A stretch of DNA of 64,000 bases from Absidia repens (GCA_002105175.1 MCGE01000008.1:1178001-1242000); one strand, 5' to 3'; positions 13,587-26,351 are shown, numbered from the stretch's first letter. Translations and numbers: made by a program. Notes: generated by a model not told the origin, from the letters alone.

Positions 13587-13754
13587 TCTTGCTTTGGTCT
13601 TGCTTTGGTCTTGCTTTGGTCTTGTTTGGTCTTGTTTGGTCTTGTTTGGTCTTGTTTGGTCTTGTTTGGTCTTGCTTGGTCTTGTTTGGACTTGTTTGGT
13701 CTTGCTTGGTCTTGCTTGGTCTTGCTTGGTCTTGCTTGGTCTTGCTTGGTCTTG
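13587..13754. repeat. minisatellite, 10-11 bp unit
   Basis: About 16 head-to-tail units. The first few are 11 bp (CTTGCTTTGGT); the rest are 10 bp (CTTGTTTGGT and CTTGCTTGGT), grouped by variant, as expected from local duplication. Because 10 bp is not a multiple of three, all frames stay open and spell Gln/Thr/Lys/Asp-rich or Leu/Val/Trp-rich peptides. These are unlikely to be real proteins. Confidence 0.95.
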
Positions 13755-14694
13755 ATTCAATAGCTATGATAACACAAATATTAGTATTCAAAAGGGACAC
13801 GCAAGGAATTGATCATAACACCAGTTGCAGTAAACAGAGGTTTTCTTGATACCATAGGGAGCTTGACGGTTGATAGTTGGTTTTTCTTTTGGACTTGACT
13901 TTACACATCCAATGTGTAAAGCCACCTAAAATAATAAAGAACAAAAGGGAATTACCATCCTATCTTTGCAGTTCTTTTGACATTTTGAATACATTTACCT
14001 TTTCAAAGACATAGAACACCCTTGATTTTGAGTTGACTTAATCCCAAAACTAAGGGAGAGAGAGACAAGGAATGACCCCCCACACCCGAATAAAAGGATT
14101 GTTCTGGCTTGCTATTTTGGTCAGCTCGTCACGACTGGGACTCAATGGGGCTACCTATATTCATACAAATAAAAATAAAATACAAGCTCAGTAGGCAAAG
14201 GGACAAAGAATATGCGTTAGTTGACTTTACCCTAAACATCCGGTTACTATAGTTTTAACCCCCCATTAGCAGGAGTAAGGGACATGAATTGCTATAAACC
14301 CTCCGGTTTGAACGCAACATCGAGGGAACTCCATCCACCAGTGCTTCAGGATGCCAATTCCTAAGCTTACCAGAACAAAGAAGCAAAGGCCCGATGAATA
14401 CAATACGCACCGATTTCGTGTGAAGAAGAAAAAAGAGAAGCGTTAACAAAAAAAAAAAAAAATTGATTTTTATAGACATGAAACAGTCGCGTCACGAAAA
14501 TCATATGTGAAAAAAAAAAAAGTCGGTTGATTTTGAAATCCCAAAGAGAGCAGTGTAAAAACGTAAGAGTGATATTATTTATAAGGCAGGCTACGATGGT
14601 CGCACAGATAAGATTGATTGATATGAATGATAGAGTTATGTCTCATATTAAAGAGTTGAAGTTCTGGGTGGATGGGAAAAGTAGTCATTAATGG

Positions 14695-15460
14695 GAGGAG
14701 GGGGTTGGAGCTAGAAAGTAGGTGTTTGATAGGGACGCGGAAAACAGCTACAATGACGTCTTTACTAGCTATATTATAGGTCGGAGGATGGCTCATAAAG
14801 GGAAATATTTTAGTGAAGCATACATGGTAGGTACAAAAACTAAAGGAGACAGGTTTAATGTAACAAGGAATCTAACGAGAAGATCTATTACGGTACTATA
14901 AGGGAAACTAATGTGAGGTTTAAAGAAAGGTCAAGTCGAAGGTAACAGAACGGCTATAAATTAGGTCCTTATATATTATACAAGGCATGTCAAAGACTAA
15001 AAGGTGCTTTTTATTTATTGAAACATCACAAATGATCAACCCTAATCAAACGGGATTGATTACTAGTAGAAAAAAGGATCTATTGTGCAAAACGTGAGAG
15101 AGATTCAGAGACATTTTTCACTGAAACATGCAAAATAGATATATTTTATTCAAATGTTGCGCAAAATATGGACAAACTAACACTAAGCTAAGCTAATGAA
15201 GGCTCGGAAAAGCCAACTGATGGTGATCCCAAATCCTAAATCCAAGATGAAGGGTTCCCCCATGCATCTTGTAATCCCTGAGCTGAAACCCCTAAACCAG
15301 TCCTAACACTAATCTGATATTACTATGACCTCGCAGAAGTTGAGTGATAAAAAAAAAAAAAAAAAAAAGAAAGGAGGGTCAAAAACGAAAAAGCGAAGAA
15401 AGAGTGAAAACAGAGGCAAATAAATATTCACGTGGGCGGCGTTTGGAATATCATTTTCGG
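14695..15460 (-). repeat. dispersed repeat family, long copy
   Basis: On the minus strand it starts at the GCCCACGTGAATATTTATT box (CACGTG at 15434-15429). It keeps AGCTCAGGGATTACAAGATG, the ATGGGGGAACCC core, TTAGCTTAGCTTAGTGTTAG and GAATAAAATATATC. It then has TTGCACAATAGATCC and ends in TATCAAACACCTACTTTCTA (about 14720-14700). An internal A run at 15351-15368 has expanded. Confidence 0.82.
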
Positions 15461-16830
15461 ACTCTGTTGAGATGATATTGCTTGGCGGTCAATATATTTT
15501 TTATATGCCTTTGCAGACTAGATCAAGCATGATACTTCAGCCTAGCTCGGTTGGTCCCCTCAATGTAGAATAGTTCATCACTAACCGTAGCACATCTTAC
15601 GTAACGTATCCCTATTTATTGAGTTAACTTATCTGACGTTATATTTATTTCACAGCAAAATATTCCACACATACACTATACTCACTCACACACTCCTAAT
15701 CGCTTCCCCCACGAAATAGGTGTCGTAGAGAAGTATTTAACATTAAACTGATTTGATTTAATGTATATTTTATATCTATATCTGAATAAAATATTTTTTC
15801 TTCTCGCTTTTACATCGTCTCTCACACGCTTACCATAGTCCGTCTTGGCAAATGGGTAGACCCCAGTGTAATGTTCTGCACAGTGGACTCCAAAAAAAAA
15901 AAAAATAAAAAAAAAATAGAGATTAACAACTTTTTATGAATGGCTCTAAAAAATAATTGTGGTGGACACATGAACAAATGACATTGAAGGGCGCAGAAGA
16001 AAACAAGCAGCGATGTCCGCATAACAACAGCATGATAATCGCACGGGAAGGTCTTCAGTTTACATGCATAGCCGCTTTTTATGTTACAATTCGTCAACCC
16101 CTTCACCAAAGTTGACCAATTTCCAATTCCTAAAGCCTGTTTTATTCCTTTTTTTTTTATAGTACGTGACAGTAATTTTTATAGCCCGTTAGAATTATTA
16201 TTCTCAATATTTCCATGAGTCCTTTTATTTTTTTATATTCTTTCTGAACTGCCTCCGTGCCATTTCTACCTTCATCACGTCCAGCAGCATGCCTTAATCG
16301 TCTTTCTCCGATTCGTTCTCAATCATTAGCTGCCACAGACTCAAGGAGGAAGCATGCACTTTCATTGTCAATATAAATGCTAACGTACTTCTTTATTTAT
16401 TTATTTCATCCCTGTCACTATCTTGATTTATTTTAAATTCGTCTCACTTTATAAAGTCAATAAACAACTCATTGCGTAAAAAGAAAAAAAAAACGGATTA
16501 CGATCGGCATCTGCCGTAGGGGGGGGGGGTAACGAGTCAAAACCGAATCATTTCTAAAAAACCATATATCATATCATATACTGCTGATAAAATGCACGCA
16601 ACATACTAAAACAGACAAATAAGTCATTAATTGGTAATACAGTGTAAAGACAAAAATAGTTTTTTTATTTGACCCAATGTATATATTTGTAGAATATAAA
16701 ATAAAGGACTAATGATGCATTTAGTATCAAAATGAAAAAGATCAATAAAAGAGTAAAAATAAACAGAGGGAGGGGATAATGATGAGAAATAATAAGGGGG
16801 AAGTAAGTACTAGCTAGATAGATTGATTAT

Positions 16831-19659
16831 CTAAGACAATTTGACTTGACCCAATTCTTCTACCAAGGTATTCACCAAATCGACGGTTGGAATATAGTAT
16901 TGTGCTTCAGTTTGTTTCTTGCCTACGGTACTTGTGATAGAATAAGGGATTTCATTCAAATACGAAAACACCACTTCGTCCGTCTTGCCATCGCCAACAC
17001 ATATAGTAAAATCTATAGAGGATAGTCCCAAGTCCTTGATGATTGCACGTACAGCTGTTGACTTATCCACAGATGAAGGTCGTAATTCCAATGTCTTGTT
17101 ACCGAGTACAATCTATTCAATTATAGAACGGGGAAGGGGGAAAGAGTTAGATTCACGTAAGATAAAAATATCAGCATCATCGTCGGCCTTCTCTCTTACC
17201 GATAATGCCATATGACTGAGTAGTTTCTCCAAATTCACTTGTAATTCAGTCGCTTGCCAGCTACCAAATTCGGGATCAGCGTTTCGATAATGCCAAGTCA
17301 AGTTGATTTCTTTCTCTTCAATAAAGGATCCAGGGGTACGTTCCGTATAATGTTCAAAGAGAGGGAGAATAGTTTCTTTCCAACTAGGGTCAATTTGTTC
17401 CACCAAACAATACCAGTGATCGTCTTCAGCTTTGACCAATTTTCCATCCGAAGCTGAGGCTGCTGGATTAATCTTGTCCCGAATTGTGGCAGGATGTTTA
17501 TAGAAGCATCCATGCTCAGAACTACAAAAAAAAAGTGAGTAAAAAACATTGCATATATATATATATATATATGTATATTCATTATACCTTAATCCGATGC
17601 CAGTACTTTCAAACCACGAGTCCAAGTGCTGTCTTCCACGACCAGAAAGAATGTAAACGTATGTGTCAGGCTGAGAGGCCAAGGTTTTCAATTGATCCAA
17701 CACTTTAGGTGATGGTTTGGCGAATTCAGGAAGCTTGTGAGTAGTAGTCAAAGTACCATCATAGTCCAATAAGACCAATTTCTTTGCTTTTGATGCCCGA
17801 TATTTGGAAAGAACTTGTTCTGCATTGAGCTGTGGCATGGCCATTTGTTGTCCAAATTCTTCGCTAACCCGCTATATGTGTTACAAATGACGAAAATGGT
17901 TAGTATATTATCCTTTCTTCCTCAAGTCATATCCCAATATTACTTACACGTAGTTCATTGACAAAACTGGCACCCCAATAAGCAGCAGTATACTTGGTAA
18001 CGTATCTATACAGCTTTTGGTGGTTGGATTGGCGTACATCATCAGGCATAGTGACTGCTTCATATATAGCATTGGCCATTTCTTCCGTATTCCAAGGATT
18101 AACAATAATGGAACCATTGAGAGATTGAGCAGCACCAGCAAATTCAGATAAAATCAAGACACCATGTTTGTTTTGTTGAGAAGAAATATATTCATAGGAC
18201 ACCAAGTTCATACCATCACGAGTGGAGGAGACCAAGCACACATCAGAAGCAGCATAAAGAGCAACCAATTCTTCAAAAGGAATTGACCTGTGCATAAAGT
18301 GTATAGGAACAAATTCCACGGTACCTTTTTCAAAAAAAAAAAAAAAAAAAAAAAGATTAATAAAGAATAGATATTTCATGATTTTCCCTTTTTGACTTTA
18401 CCATATTGACCATTGATACGACCAACTAGTTCATTGATTGTGCTTCTTAGTTGTTGATATTCTTCTACATCTTCACGAGACGGAATTGCCAATTGGACCA
18501 AAACCACTTTTCCAACCCATTCAGGATGTTCACTAAGGAAGACTTCCAATGCATGCATTTTTTGAGGGACACCTTTGATATAATCCAAACGATCAACACC
18601 AACAATCAATTTGCAATCACCGAAACGACTTTTCAATTGAGATATGCGTGCTTGAATCTTGCTATCCTTGAGTCCATCGGTGAATTTGTCAGGATCAATA
18701 CCAATAGGGAAGGTACCCACTTGCACATAACGTCCTTCATATTCCACTCCGTTGGGCATGGTTGAAAGTCCGAGAATTCGAGTGCATGATGATAAAAAGT
18801 GGCGGGCATAGTCGTAAGTGTGAAATCCCAATAGATCGCTTTCCAAAACACCGAGCAAGATTTCTTTTCGGACAGGCAAAATTCTAATGAGAACTTGAAC
18901 GGTGAGTAACTATTTAAATCGGGAGGAAGTGGAGCTTACCTGTATATTTCGCTACTGGGGAACGGTGTATGTAAAAACCAACCAATCTTGATATCCTTTT
19001 TGGTCTTGTTTCGTAGCAATGACGGTAACAACATCAGGTGATAATCTTGTATCCAAACCAGGTCCCCGTCTTGTACGATTTCATCAATCGCGTCGGCAAA
19101 GAGCTGGTTGACCTTTTGATAAGCTTCCCACCATTCTTCATTGAAGGATATTTCACCTGGATGATAATGGAAAAGAGGCCAAAGAATACTGTTTATGACA
19201 AAGGATTCGTTAGTATATATAAAGATATCATGCGTCATATCCTATTTAATAATCCCGTGTTTCATTTTTTTTTTTTTTTTGTATATACCTGTTTGAGAAT
19301 CCATTATAGTGTAGTTCAGCAAGATCGTCGTCAACAAAGACAGGCAGAGTTGAGGTTTCGTTCAATAAACGTTCTTGTAAATGTTTGCGTTCATTGTTAG
19401 GAACATCGAGTCCTAAAAAGTAAAGAAAAAAACATATGGTAAGCTTTTATTGATGGTGTGGAAAAAATAATTGTTTCTTACCTGGCCAGCCAATCCAAGT
19501 AAAGCTCATTTGTTTTTTCAAACCACTGAGAGCAGCCACCAGACCACCTGACGACATTTTAAAATCATATTCATTCGTGGAAGTATTCTTATTGACAGTG
19601 ATAGGGAGGCGGTTGGATACAACAAGGAGTCGGAGACCTTTGTTTTCCTCTTTTGACAT
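16831..19659 (-). CDS. trehalose-6-phosphate synthase/phosphatase fusion (8 exons, 765 aa)
   Basis: The protein makes trehalose 6-phosphate from UDP-glucose and glucose 6-phosphate (GT20 domain, about residues 10-480) and may dephosphorylate it (HAD-type phosphatase domain, about 510-765). The GT20 part has VVSNRLPITV, SSGGLVAAL, WIGWPG, WIQDYHLMLLP, VGVDRLDYIKG and RDGMNLVSYEY. The phosphatase part has LLDYDGTLT, SGRGR and GDGKTDE, so both active sites look intact. This differs from yeast Tps2, where the synthase half is degenerate. Exons are 19659-19482, 19412-19289, 19188-18940, 18883-18402, 18324-17948, 17871-17588, 17521-17200 and 17112-16831; they sum to 766 codons. Trehalose serves as a stress protectant and spore reserve. 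Whether it acts as synthase, phosphatase or both is not settled by sequence alone. Confidence 0.93.
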
Positions 19660-20804
19660 TGTGAGCTTTTAAGTAAAGTAGAGCGAAAAGAAGGAAAGAA
19701 AAAAAGACGGAAATCGAGAAAAAAAAAAGGACCGGCGACCTTTTTTATGTTTTCGCAAGCAGAAAAAATCCCTGCCCAGTATCCAACCAATCAATTGCTA
19801 GTATTCTTTGCGTGATGCTTTTCGCTCCCTTGTACTCCACTGCCATCGATAACAAAAAATCATGAATAACTCTATCCACTGTATCCAGTTATAGCACACC
19901 ACAAACAACTACCCTTAATCATGGGAAGAAGCATGATAAGCTTGAATTCGTCTACCTTTTACTAGCAAAAAATTTTAAACGACGACGCACGGAACACCCA
20001 CGGCCACGGAAACTGGTTCGAAATGTATTTTTGGGGACTTTCCAATATTTTGTTTCGAACAAAGCCGATTTTATTTTTGTTACTGTGAAACGTGAATGAA
20101 ATTTGCATGGACTAGAGGTAGCTTTTACAAATTGTCAAAATCATTCCAACCCTTTTACTTTTTTTCAACTTGATAACGAGGACCCCTTCCAATTTCAATA
20201 TTATGATTGCACGGATGTCAAACACAGGTTCAAACCCATAGTCATAACAACCCCCGCCACACATACAAACTACAATCTAGCATACATATCACCTTTCCTT
20301 TTCGAAAACGCAAAACCATTGAGACAAGATCATTTCTACTATTATGCAGTTGTTTTTATATCATGAATATATACAGACATCAATAAGCTAAACTAAATGA
20401 AGTTTTTTTTTCCATATCATAGCCATTGAACCCAATGTAATTACAAATGCATTCATATCTACATAAATTATAATAATAAATCACATCAAAAGATACTGAA
20501 ATACTGATTTATGATTTTGTTTGATTTACCTTGAGCATTATTGGTCAGATAGGTTGTATTCTTCATTGTGTCCTGGTACGACACAAAAAAAAAAAGATTA
20601 GAAGAGGTCAATCGATTTTTGTCACAGGGCCGACCATTAAATTTGGCTCATATATAGTGGGTCTAAAATCCACCGCCACTCACATATATGGGCCTTTGGG
20701 CCATCCCCAATATCGATTCAAATTCCGCCATCATATTTTTTTTTTTTTTTTTTTTTTTTTTACCTTTGTCCCGTCTTCAGTACTTTCTTTTACACCGCTT
20801 TGAT
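19660..20804. other. divergent promoter region, trehalose gene and SUMO protease
   Basis: No gene is supported in these 1.1 kb. The sequence has AT-rich stretches, a GGGCCGACC motif (20627), GGGCCTTTGGGCC (20691-20703) and a 24-base T run (about 20738-20761) before the protease start. The GGGCC elements may be promoter sites. Confidence 0.5.
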
Positions 20805-23710
20805 ATGCATCGAAGGAAAATCAATCAAGAGGACGTCCAACCTCAGGAAGATACGGTGGTACTGCTTAAAAGTAAAAGGAAACCCATTTATGAAAACTAC
20901 AGCCTTCTTCCCGGCCAAACGAATAGGAGCAAAAAGAAAGGAAAGCCCATCTCAATCCCAGGTTGTCAACCACCCAGACCAAAGTATCCTGCTGTCTCTA
21001 TCGATAAGTATGATGTAAGTGTCTTTATTTGTTATTTAAAAAGAAAAAAATCTAATTGATCTTCTTTTTTAAACGTTTTATAGCCTTCTTCTTTGTTCTA
21101 CACTTCAGAAGAGTTACGAAGATTACCTCGTCCGAAACCGAACTTATTGAGTAAGACTGTTTAACAAAACAAGGAAAAACGCTGACTGACCTCCCCTTAT
21201 TATTATCTTGTTGATAAAAAAATAGGCAAATTGAAGAAAGCGGACGAATCTCGACAAAGATCAATACCGGTATGTAAACTCTCATATCGTAGTTTTATTT
21301 ACAGGGAACTGATCAATTTCATATTTTCTAGAAACCTCATGGATCTGGCAAAGCAGCTGCAACTAATATTACTACTACTTCTACTCCCACTATGGTGCTC
21401 TCTAGTGATGATGAAGACAAGCATAGTAAGTGATATATAGCATAAGGAGAGAAGTTGACATGACTGTAAAGCGACTAACTTTTCTTCTCTGTTGAAGGCT
21501 CCACTACACTTGACAAGACTAGTAAAGAAAGATCTCACAACAAGGTAAGCTAAATAGTGCATTGTATAGCCACCCGTAACTCAACATTCCTTATCCCTTT
21601 AATTAGAAGCGACCAATTCATTCGGCAAGTTCCTTTTTACATGGAAAACCGTTCTCATCAAACACCACCCCGACGACTCCCTCGAGCAATCTTAGCAAAA
21701 AACAAAGGGCTTTAGGTTTTGGCAGATTACAATCGTCACCATCATCACCATCATTGCAGAATCATAACTCACTTCGGTATCCAACAACAATTCCATCGAC
21801 GTCAAAAGCACCATATCATTCTTTTTTACAAAGTACTCCACGTATCGATATTAATCACTCACGGCCATATCGGAAGGAACAACAGAGACAACAAATCAAT
21901 CAGCATAGACGATTCGATACAAAGGACGGTGAAGCAAATGTCCTCAACAATGAACCTTTGAAGAAAAAGGCCAGCAACACCATCACTTTCGATACCAGTG
22001 ACAATGACGATGATATATACCACTCTGCTTGTTCAATATCAAGTGATGCCGATGATCATAACAGCAAAAACAGCAAAAAGCGAACGGATCCGACAGCTTT
22101 GAAACACAATGATAAACAGAAACTGATAAAACCACCGAAGAAGATTACCAGCAGAATGCAAACACAAAGCCAATCCTTGAATTCAAATACGAAACATGAT
22201 TACAATCGGCCGTTACCAACACTACCGCAGCCATCATTACCACCGTCATCGCCATTATCATCGTCGTCTTCATCATCATCAACATCATCATTACCAGCAA
22301 CAACAGCGAAGGGATTAACTTTACATGTGACGGATGCCAGCTCGCCAGCTCCTGTAGAATTATCTGATGACGAAATGGATGAAGTGAATGATACTGTGTA
22401 AGTTCAAAAATATGAATTGATTATCTATTGGCTAACCTCTCCCTGTTTTGATCTTAGGCTATTTACGTACCCGATCAATCGCAGCAAGGGGTCCATCACT
22501 GTGACAGTAGAAGATATGAAACGGTTGGAAGTCGATCAGTTTTTAAATGACAGCATTATTGACTTTTATTTGAAATTGTAAGCATACAGAAATCATTTAA
22601 ATTAAACCATTTCTCCGTCCTCATACAGATATATTTGTATTATAGGTTGATGGATTCTTACAGCATTGCGAATGGATATCGAAATTGCAATGCCCAGACT
22701 TGCGCAGCAACAGAAAATACCCACATCTTTAGCAGCTTCTTTTACAACCGGTTGACTCAAGGCACTCCGTAAGACATATATAAAGGACTGAATGAAATAG
22801 GATGACCTCCCCAGGAACTCAATCCTGTTTTTGTTTTATGTTAGGGTGAGCTTTTCCAGGAAAAAACCAATATCATACGAAAATGTCAGAAAGTGGACTT
22901 CCAAGATTGATCTATTTTCTAAAAGATATGCCATCTTTCCAATCAATGAAAAGTAAGCAAACATCTTAAGAAAAAAATTATGCAAATATTTATCATTTCT
23001 CACCATCCTTTTTTTTTTTTTTCTTATCAGCTGGCATTGGTACCTCGTTCTAGTCTGCAACCTTGATAAGTGTATACCAGGCCAACATAATACCGACCCG
23101 TCATCCACCACTGATACACATGACGAGTAAGCCAACAAAAAAAAAAAGGACGGGGACAATGACAATTATGGGTAGATGGTATTAATCATTATCGCCCCTT
23201 ATATATATTTAAACCTTAGACCTCACATTTTCGTCCTTGATTCACTGGGCGGCACGCAGCGAAATACAGTGGCCAACATCAATCATTATCTCGTGACGGA
23301 AGCTCAACACCGCCGCCATGTGGATCCATCTGCTTTTGTCCAACCTCGAACCCATTATGCCAATGTCCCAAAACAAGATAATTCGTGCGACTGTGGCGTG
23401 TTTTTACTTCACTTTGTGGATCAATTTCTGAATTCCCCTCAAGACTTTATCCGGATTCTATTGGTAAGCATAGGCAAAGAAAAAGAAAAAGGAGGACTAT
23501 TTTTTTTTCTCACTAATGGACCCTTTATATTTATATGTATACTCTTATGGGATGGGAAATGGGGAATTGGGTTTTTATTAGAACCGAGACGCGCAACACG
23601 CCAAATGGAAAGAAAGCGAAATCAAGGAAAAACGTGCTGAATTGAAAACTCTCTTCAAAAACATACATCGTGAATATAGTGTGCAGCACGGCAACAAAAG
23701 CATTATTTAG
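20805..23710 (+). CDS. ULP2: Ulp2/SENP6-7-type SUMO protease (12 exons, 690 aa)
   Basis: This cysteine protease (C48) cuts SUMO from proteins and trims SUMO chains, probably in the nucleus. The N-terminal 430 or so residues are basic, Ser/Pro/Thr-rich and apparently unfolded, ending in an acidic VELSDDEMDE stretch that could bind SUMO. The catalytic domain starts at about residue 435 (VEDMKRLEVDQFLNDSIIDF). The histidine is in WHWYLVLVCNL, the aspartate in FVLDSLGG, and the glutamine and cysteine in QDNSCDCGVFLLHF. Exons are 20805-21014, 21084-21150, 21226-21269, 21332-21425, 21498-21544, 21607-22397, 22458-22577, 22646-22768, 22845-22952, 23031-23126, 23220-23463 and 23582-23710. The insertion between His and Asp suits the Ulp2 branch rather than Ulp1. 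Confidence 0.9.
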
Positions 23711-26351
23711 TTTTACTTGGAGTGCGATGTGAAATTTGTCTATGTGGATTTATATCTATATCATGGTAGTTCAGTGATGAATAAATTGCTTTTTTTTCTT
23801 ACGAATTCCTTTTTATGCTACATATGTGTTATTAAATAAAGTGTGGATTTGCATAGCATTTATATCGCCTTTTTTTTTTTTTTTTGGTTATTTGAACTGT
23901 GTCATTTTATTCATAATCTTTTAAATTTTGGTTGTTATGGGGTAATGGATCTTTCTGTGTCGACAATGGGTCCGGGCTGAAGAGGGGTATTAGAATAAAA
24001 ATAAGCGAACAACGTGGAGGTGTTATACAACGTAACCCAATGAGATATCTAGATCAGTATTGAAAACAAGCAAGAGCTATTGTGGAGTTCAGTCATATTG
24101 TAAAAAAAAAAAAAAAAAGGATGTCTTGCGAATACATAAGCTAAATATTTTCCAGTGCGCTCCCATCATCATATTTTATGTCCTCATTGTTGCTTAATTT
24201 TTTACATGTTCTTCTTCTATTTCATGCGACCAACACGGTCAATTTCTACAATAATTCAAAAAATCCCTCTCACTCCTATATTTATAAACCCTGCGCTATG
24301 GGTGAAACACTGAGTACAACGGTTGATTGATGTTGCTTCATACCTAGTCCTTTTTTATTTAATTTTTGTGAACACAATTCAGTTTTCTTTTTTTTTTCTT
24401 TTTCTTTTTTTTTTTGGCGCACAGGCACTGTTCTGTACCTTACTGTGTAGGTACACACCTTAGACGAAAATAAACTAAAAGGACTAGAGGCAATATAAAA
24501 GTAAAAACGCAAGACATGCTTTATTCCGATTAAGATATAAACTGCAATATGACAACTAATTTTCACTAAATTAAATTAAACTAGTCTAATGATTACGCTT
24601 GGACACATATCTAAATGTGAAGCAATCGGGAGTATGGATATAGATGGGAGTATCTTGTTTTGGAATAAACATAACGTCAGATAAACTATTCCAATCAATG
24701 AGGGTAAAAGTTTCTATGGAAGGTGGTAAACTACTCTATAGTGAAAGGAGGTGAACCAAATTATGCCGAATTGCTCCATCTTGTCTGCAAAGACAACACT
24801 AGAGAAGAACAACCATGGTGCCTAATGTTTAATGGTGGTGAATATTGTCATGGGAAGACAGCTGCCACGCTGACGATGTTGTCGATGGAAAAGGGAAAGG
24901 AGGGATCCTTTCTTGCAGCCGCCAGAAAAAATCGAAAAATGGCCATTTCAAATCCCGCCCACGTGAATTTTTATTTACTCGCATTTGTTTTTTTTTCGCT
25001 CAGTCCCTGTTTCTTTTCAGTCCTTTTTTTTTTTTTTTTTTTTGCCATTCAACTTCTTTCGGGTCATATTTGGACTTAGATTAGTGTCAGGACTAGTTTA
25101 GAAGGAGTTTCAGCTCAGGGATTACAAGATGCAAGGGAAAACCTTTCCATTTGAATCTAGGATCTGAAAGCACCATTAGTTGGCTTTTTTTTTTTTTTTT
25201 TTTGGTGCCTCCTTTAGCTTAGTTTAGTACTAGTTTGTCCATAGTTGGAATCTATATTTGAATAAATTATATCTCTTTTTACTTGCTTTAATGAAAAATG
25301 TCCCAATAGTCTTTCTCATGTCTTGTACAATAGATCTATTTTTATTTTCACCATGACCCCTTTTGCTAATGTTGACCGTTGTTATGCTTCAATAACAGAT
25401 ATCACTTCAGTCTTTCTCAAACGTCGTGCATACTAGCTCCCATTTTACAAGTTTTCCTTGAGTTCAGTGATGACCATTCTACAATCCCCCCTTAGTATTC
25501 CTCAATCTTCCTCCAGTAGATACTTCCCTTTTCACAATGATCGTGATTTAGGTTAGTATATATCGTTAGGTTCAATAAAAAAGCATGTTCGTTTATTAAA
25601 CACCATCTGACTCATCGTATAGTGAACAATGTCGCCATTGTAGCCGTTTTTTGAGTGTCCCACAAAACATTTGCTCATCATAACTTCTCTCCCGTCCCCT
25701 CTCTTTCCCCAAAAACAAATTGACAACCTTAGATTCTTAATATCATAGATAGCCATATTCCTACGCGATCAATCATAAAAATAAATCTAGCCCATGTTGT
25801 GAATGAATCCTTGCCATAGAGTATTTTGTACTGCTTTCTAAAGTATCTATAAATCCTCTTTCCCCAACTCTTGCAGTTTTACGTCTGGTTCAACTAACCT
25901 CCCCTTTAATACCCAGTACATCAACATGTTGCAAGAATAATAGCGTTTTGTAATTGAACATAAAAAATATCAGCAATCAAAATATTACTTTGTTTTTTCT
26001 CTCCCTGAACTGCATCATATGGTAATATCTTTTTTTTGGGTGGGGCGAGAGACGCAAAATAAAGCAAACCATCCAAAATACACAGGATGCATGGCATATG
26101 TGAGACTAAAATACGAAGGGACAAGATCAAATATGATGATTTTTATTCAGATATAAAAAAACAAAAGATTGTGTATGTACGTATATATATAATGAAGACT
26201 AATATCAAAAGAAATATGTGAAACAAATAAATCCCATCAAATAATGATTACTACAGCTACAACTAAAGAAGGAAGGACGGGGATCATGATACTAAGAGAG
26301 GTATACCACCGTAGTGGGAGAAACCAAGAAAAGGAGTTCCAATCACATATA
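23711..26351. other. gene-free stretch of 2.6 kb with a repeat copy
   Basis: After the SUMO protease 3' end (AATAAA-like near 23780), I see no supported gene. A long plus-strand repeat copy lies at 24850-25640. An open frame of about 118 codons at 24723-25079 runs into the repeat and ends in a T-run-encoded Phe tract; I do not accept it as a gene. Confidence 0.55.
24850..25640 (+). repeat. dispersed repeat family, long copy
   Basis: The copy begins with a GCTGACGATGTTG segment shared with the 56.9 kb copy, then AATCCCGCCCACGTGAA (CACGTG at 24960-24965). The core has GGACTTAGATTAGTGTCAGG, AGCTCAGGGATTACAAGATG and TTGAATAAATTAT, followed by CTTGTACAATAGATC. The tail, TCAATAAAAAAGCATG... to CCATCTGACTCATCG, aligns with the 57.5 kb copy. 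Confidence 0.85.

Larger units (their letters stand above)
10724..16830. other. gene-free stretch of 6.1 kb with repeats
   Basis: No protein gene is supported in this, the largest gene-free stretch of the window. It contains two minus-strand copies of the dispersed repeat (11105-11865 and 14695-15460), a 10-11 bp minisatellite (13587-13754), and long A/T runs at 12942-12961 and 13395-13422. A 60-codon open frame at 12228-12410 is open but unrecognised. The right end (about 16.1-16.8 kb) is the 3' flank of the trehalose gene. Confidence 0.55.

Noticed and set aside
13360..13849. Several 65-146-codon frames across the minisatellite, some spelling TKQDQTRPN repeats
   Set aside because: All frames of the 10-11 bp repeat are open by construction, there is no start context or splice structure, and the ends are homopolymers.
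24490..24620. Possible minus-strand remnant of the dispersed repeat
   Set aside because: The AAACTG...ACTAAATTAAATTAAAC similarity is weak and AT-rich; it could be chance.
24723..25079. 118-codon plus-strand frame ending in a Phe-rich tract
   Set aside because: It runs into the dispersed repeat and its C terminus is a T run. The corresponding frame is not kept in the 56.9 kb copy.
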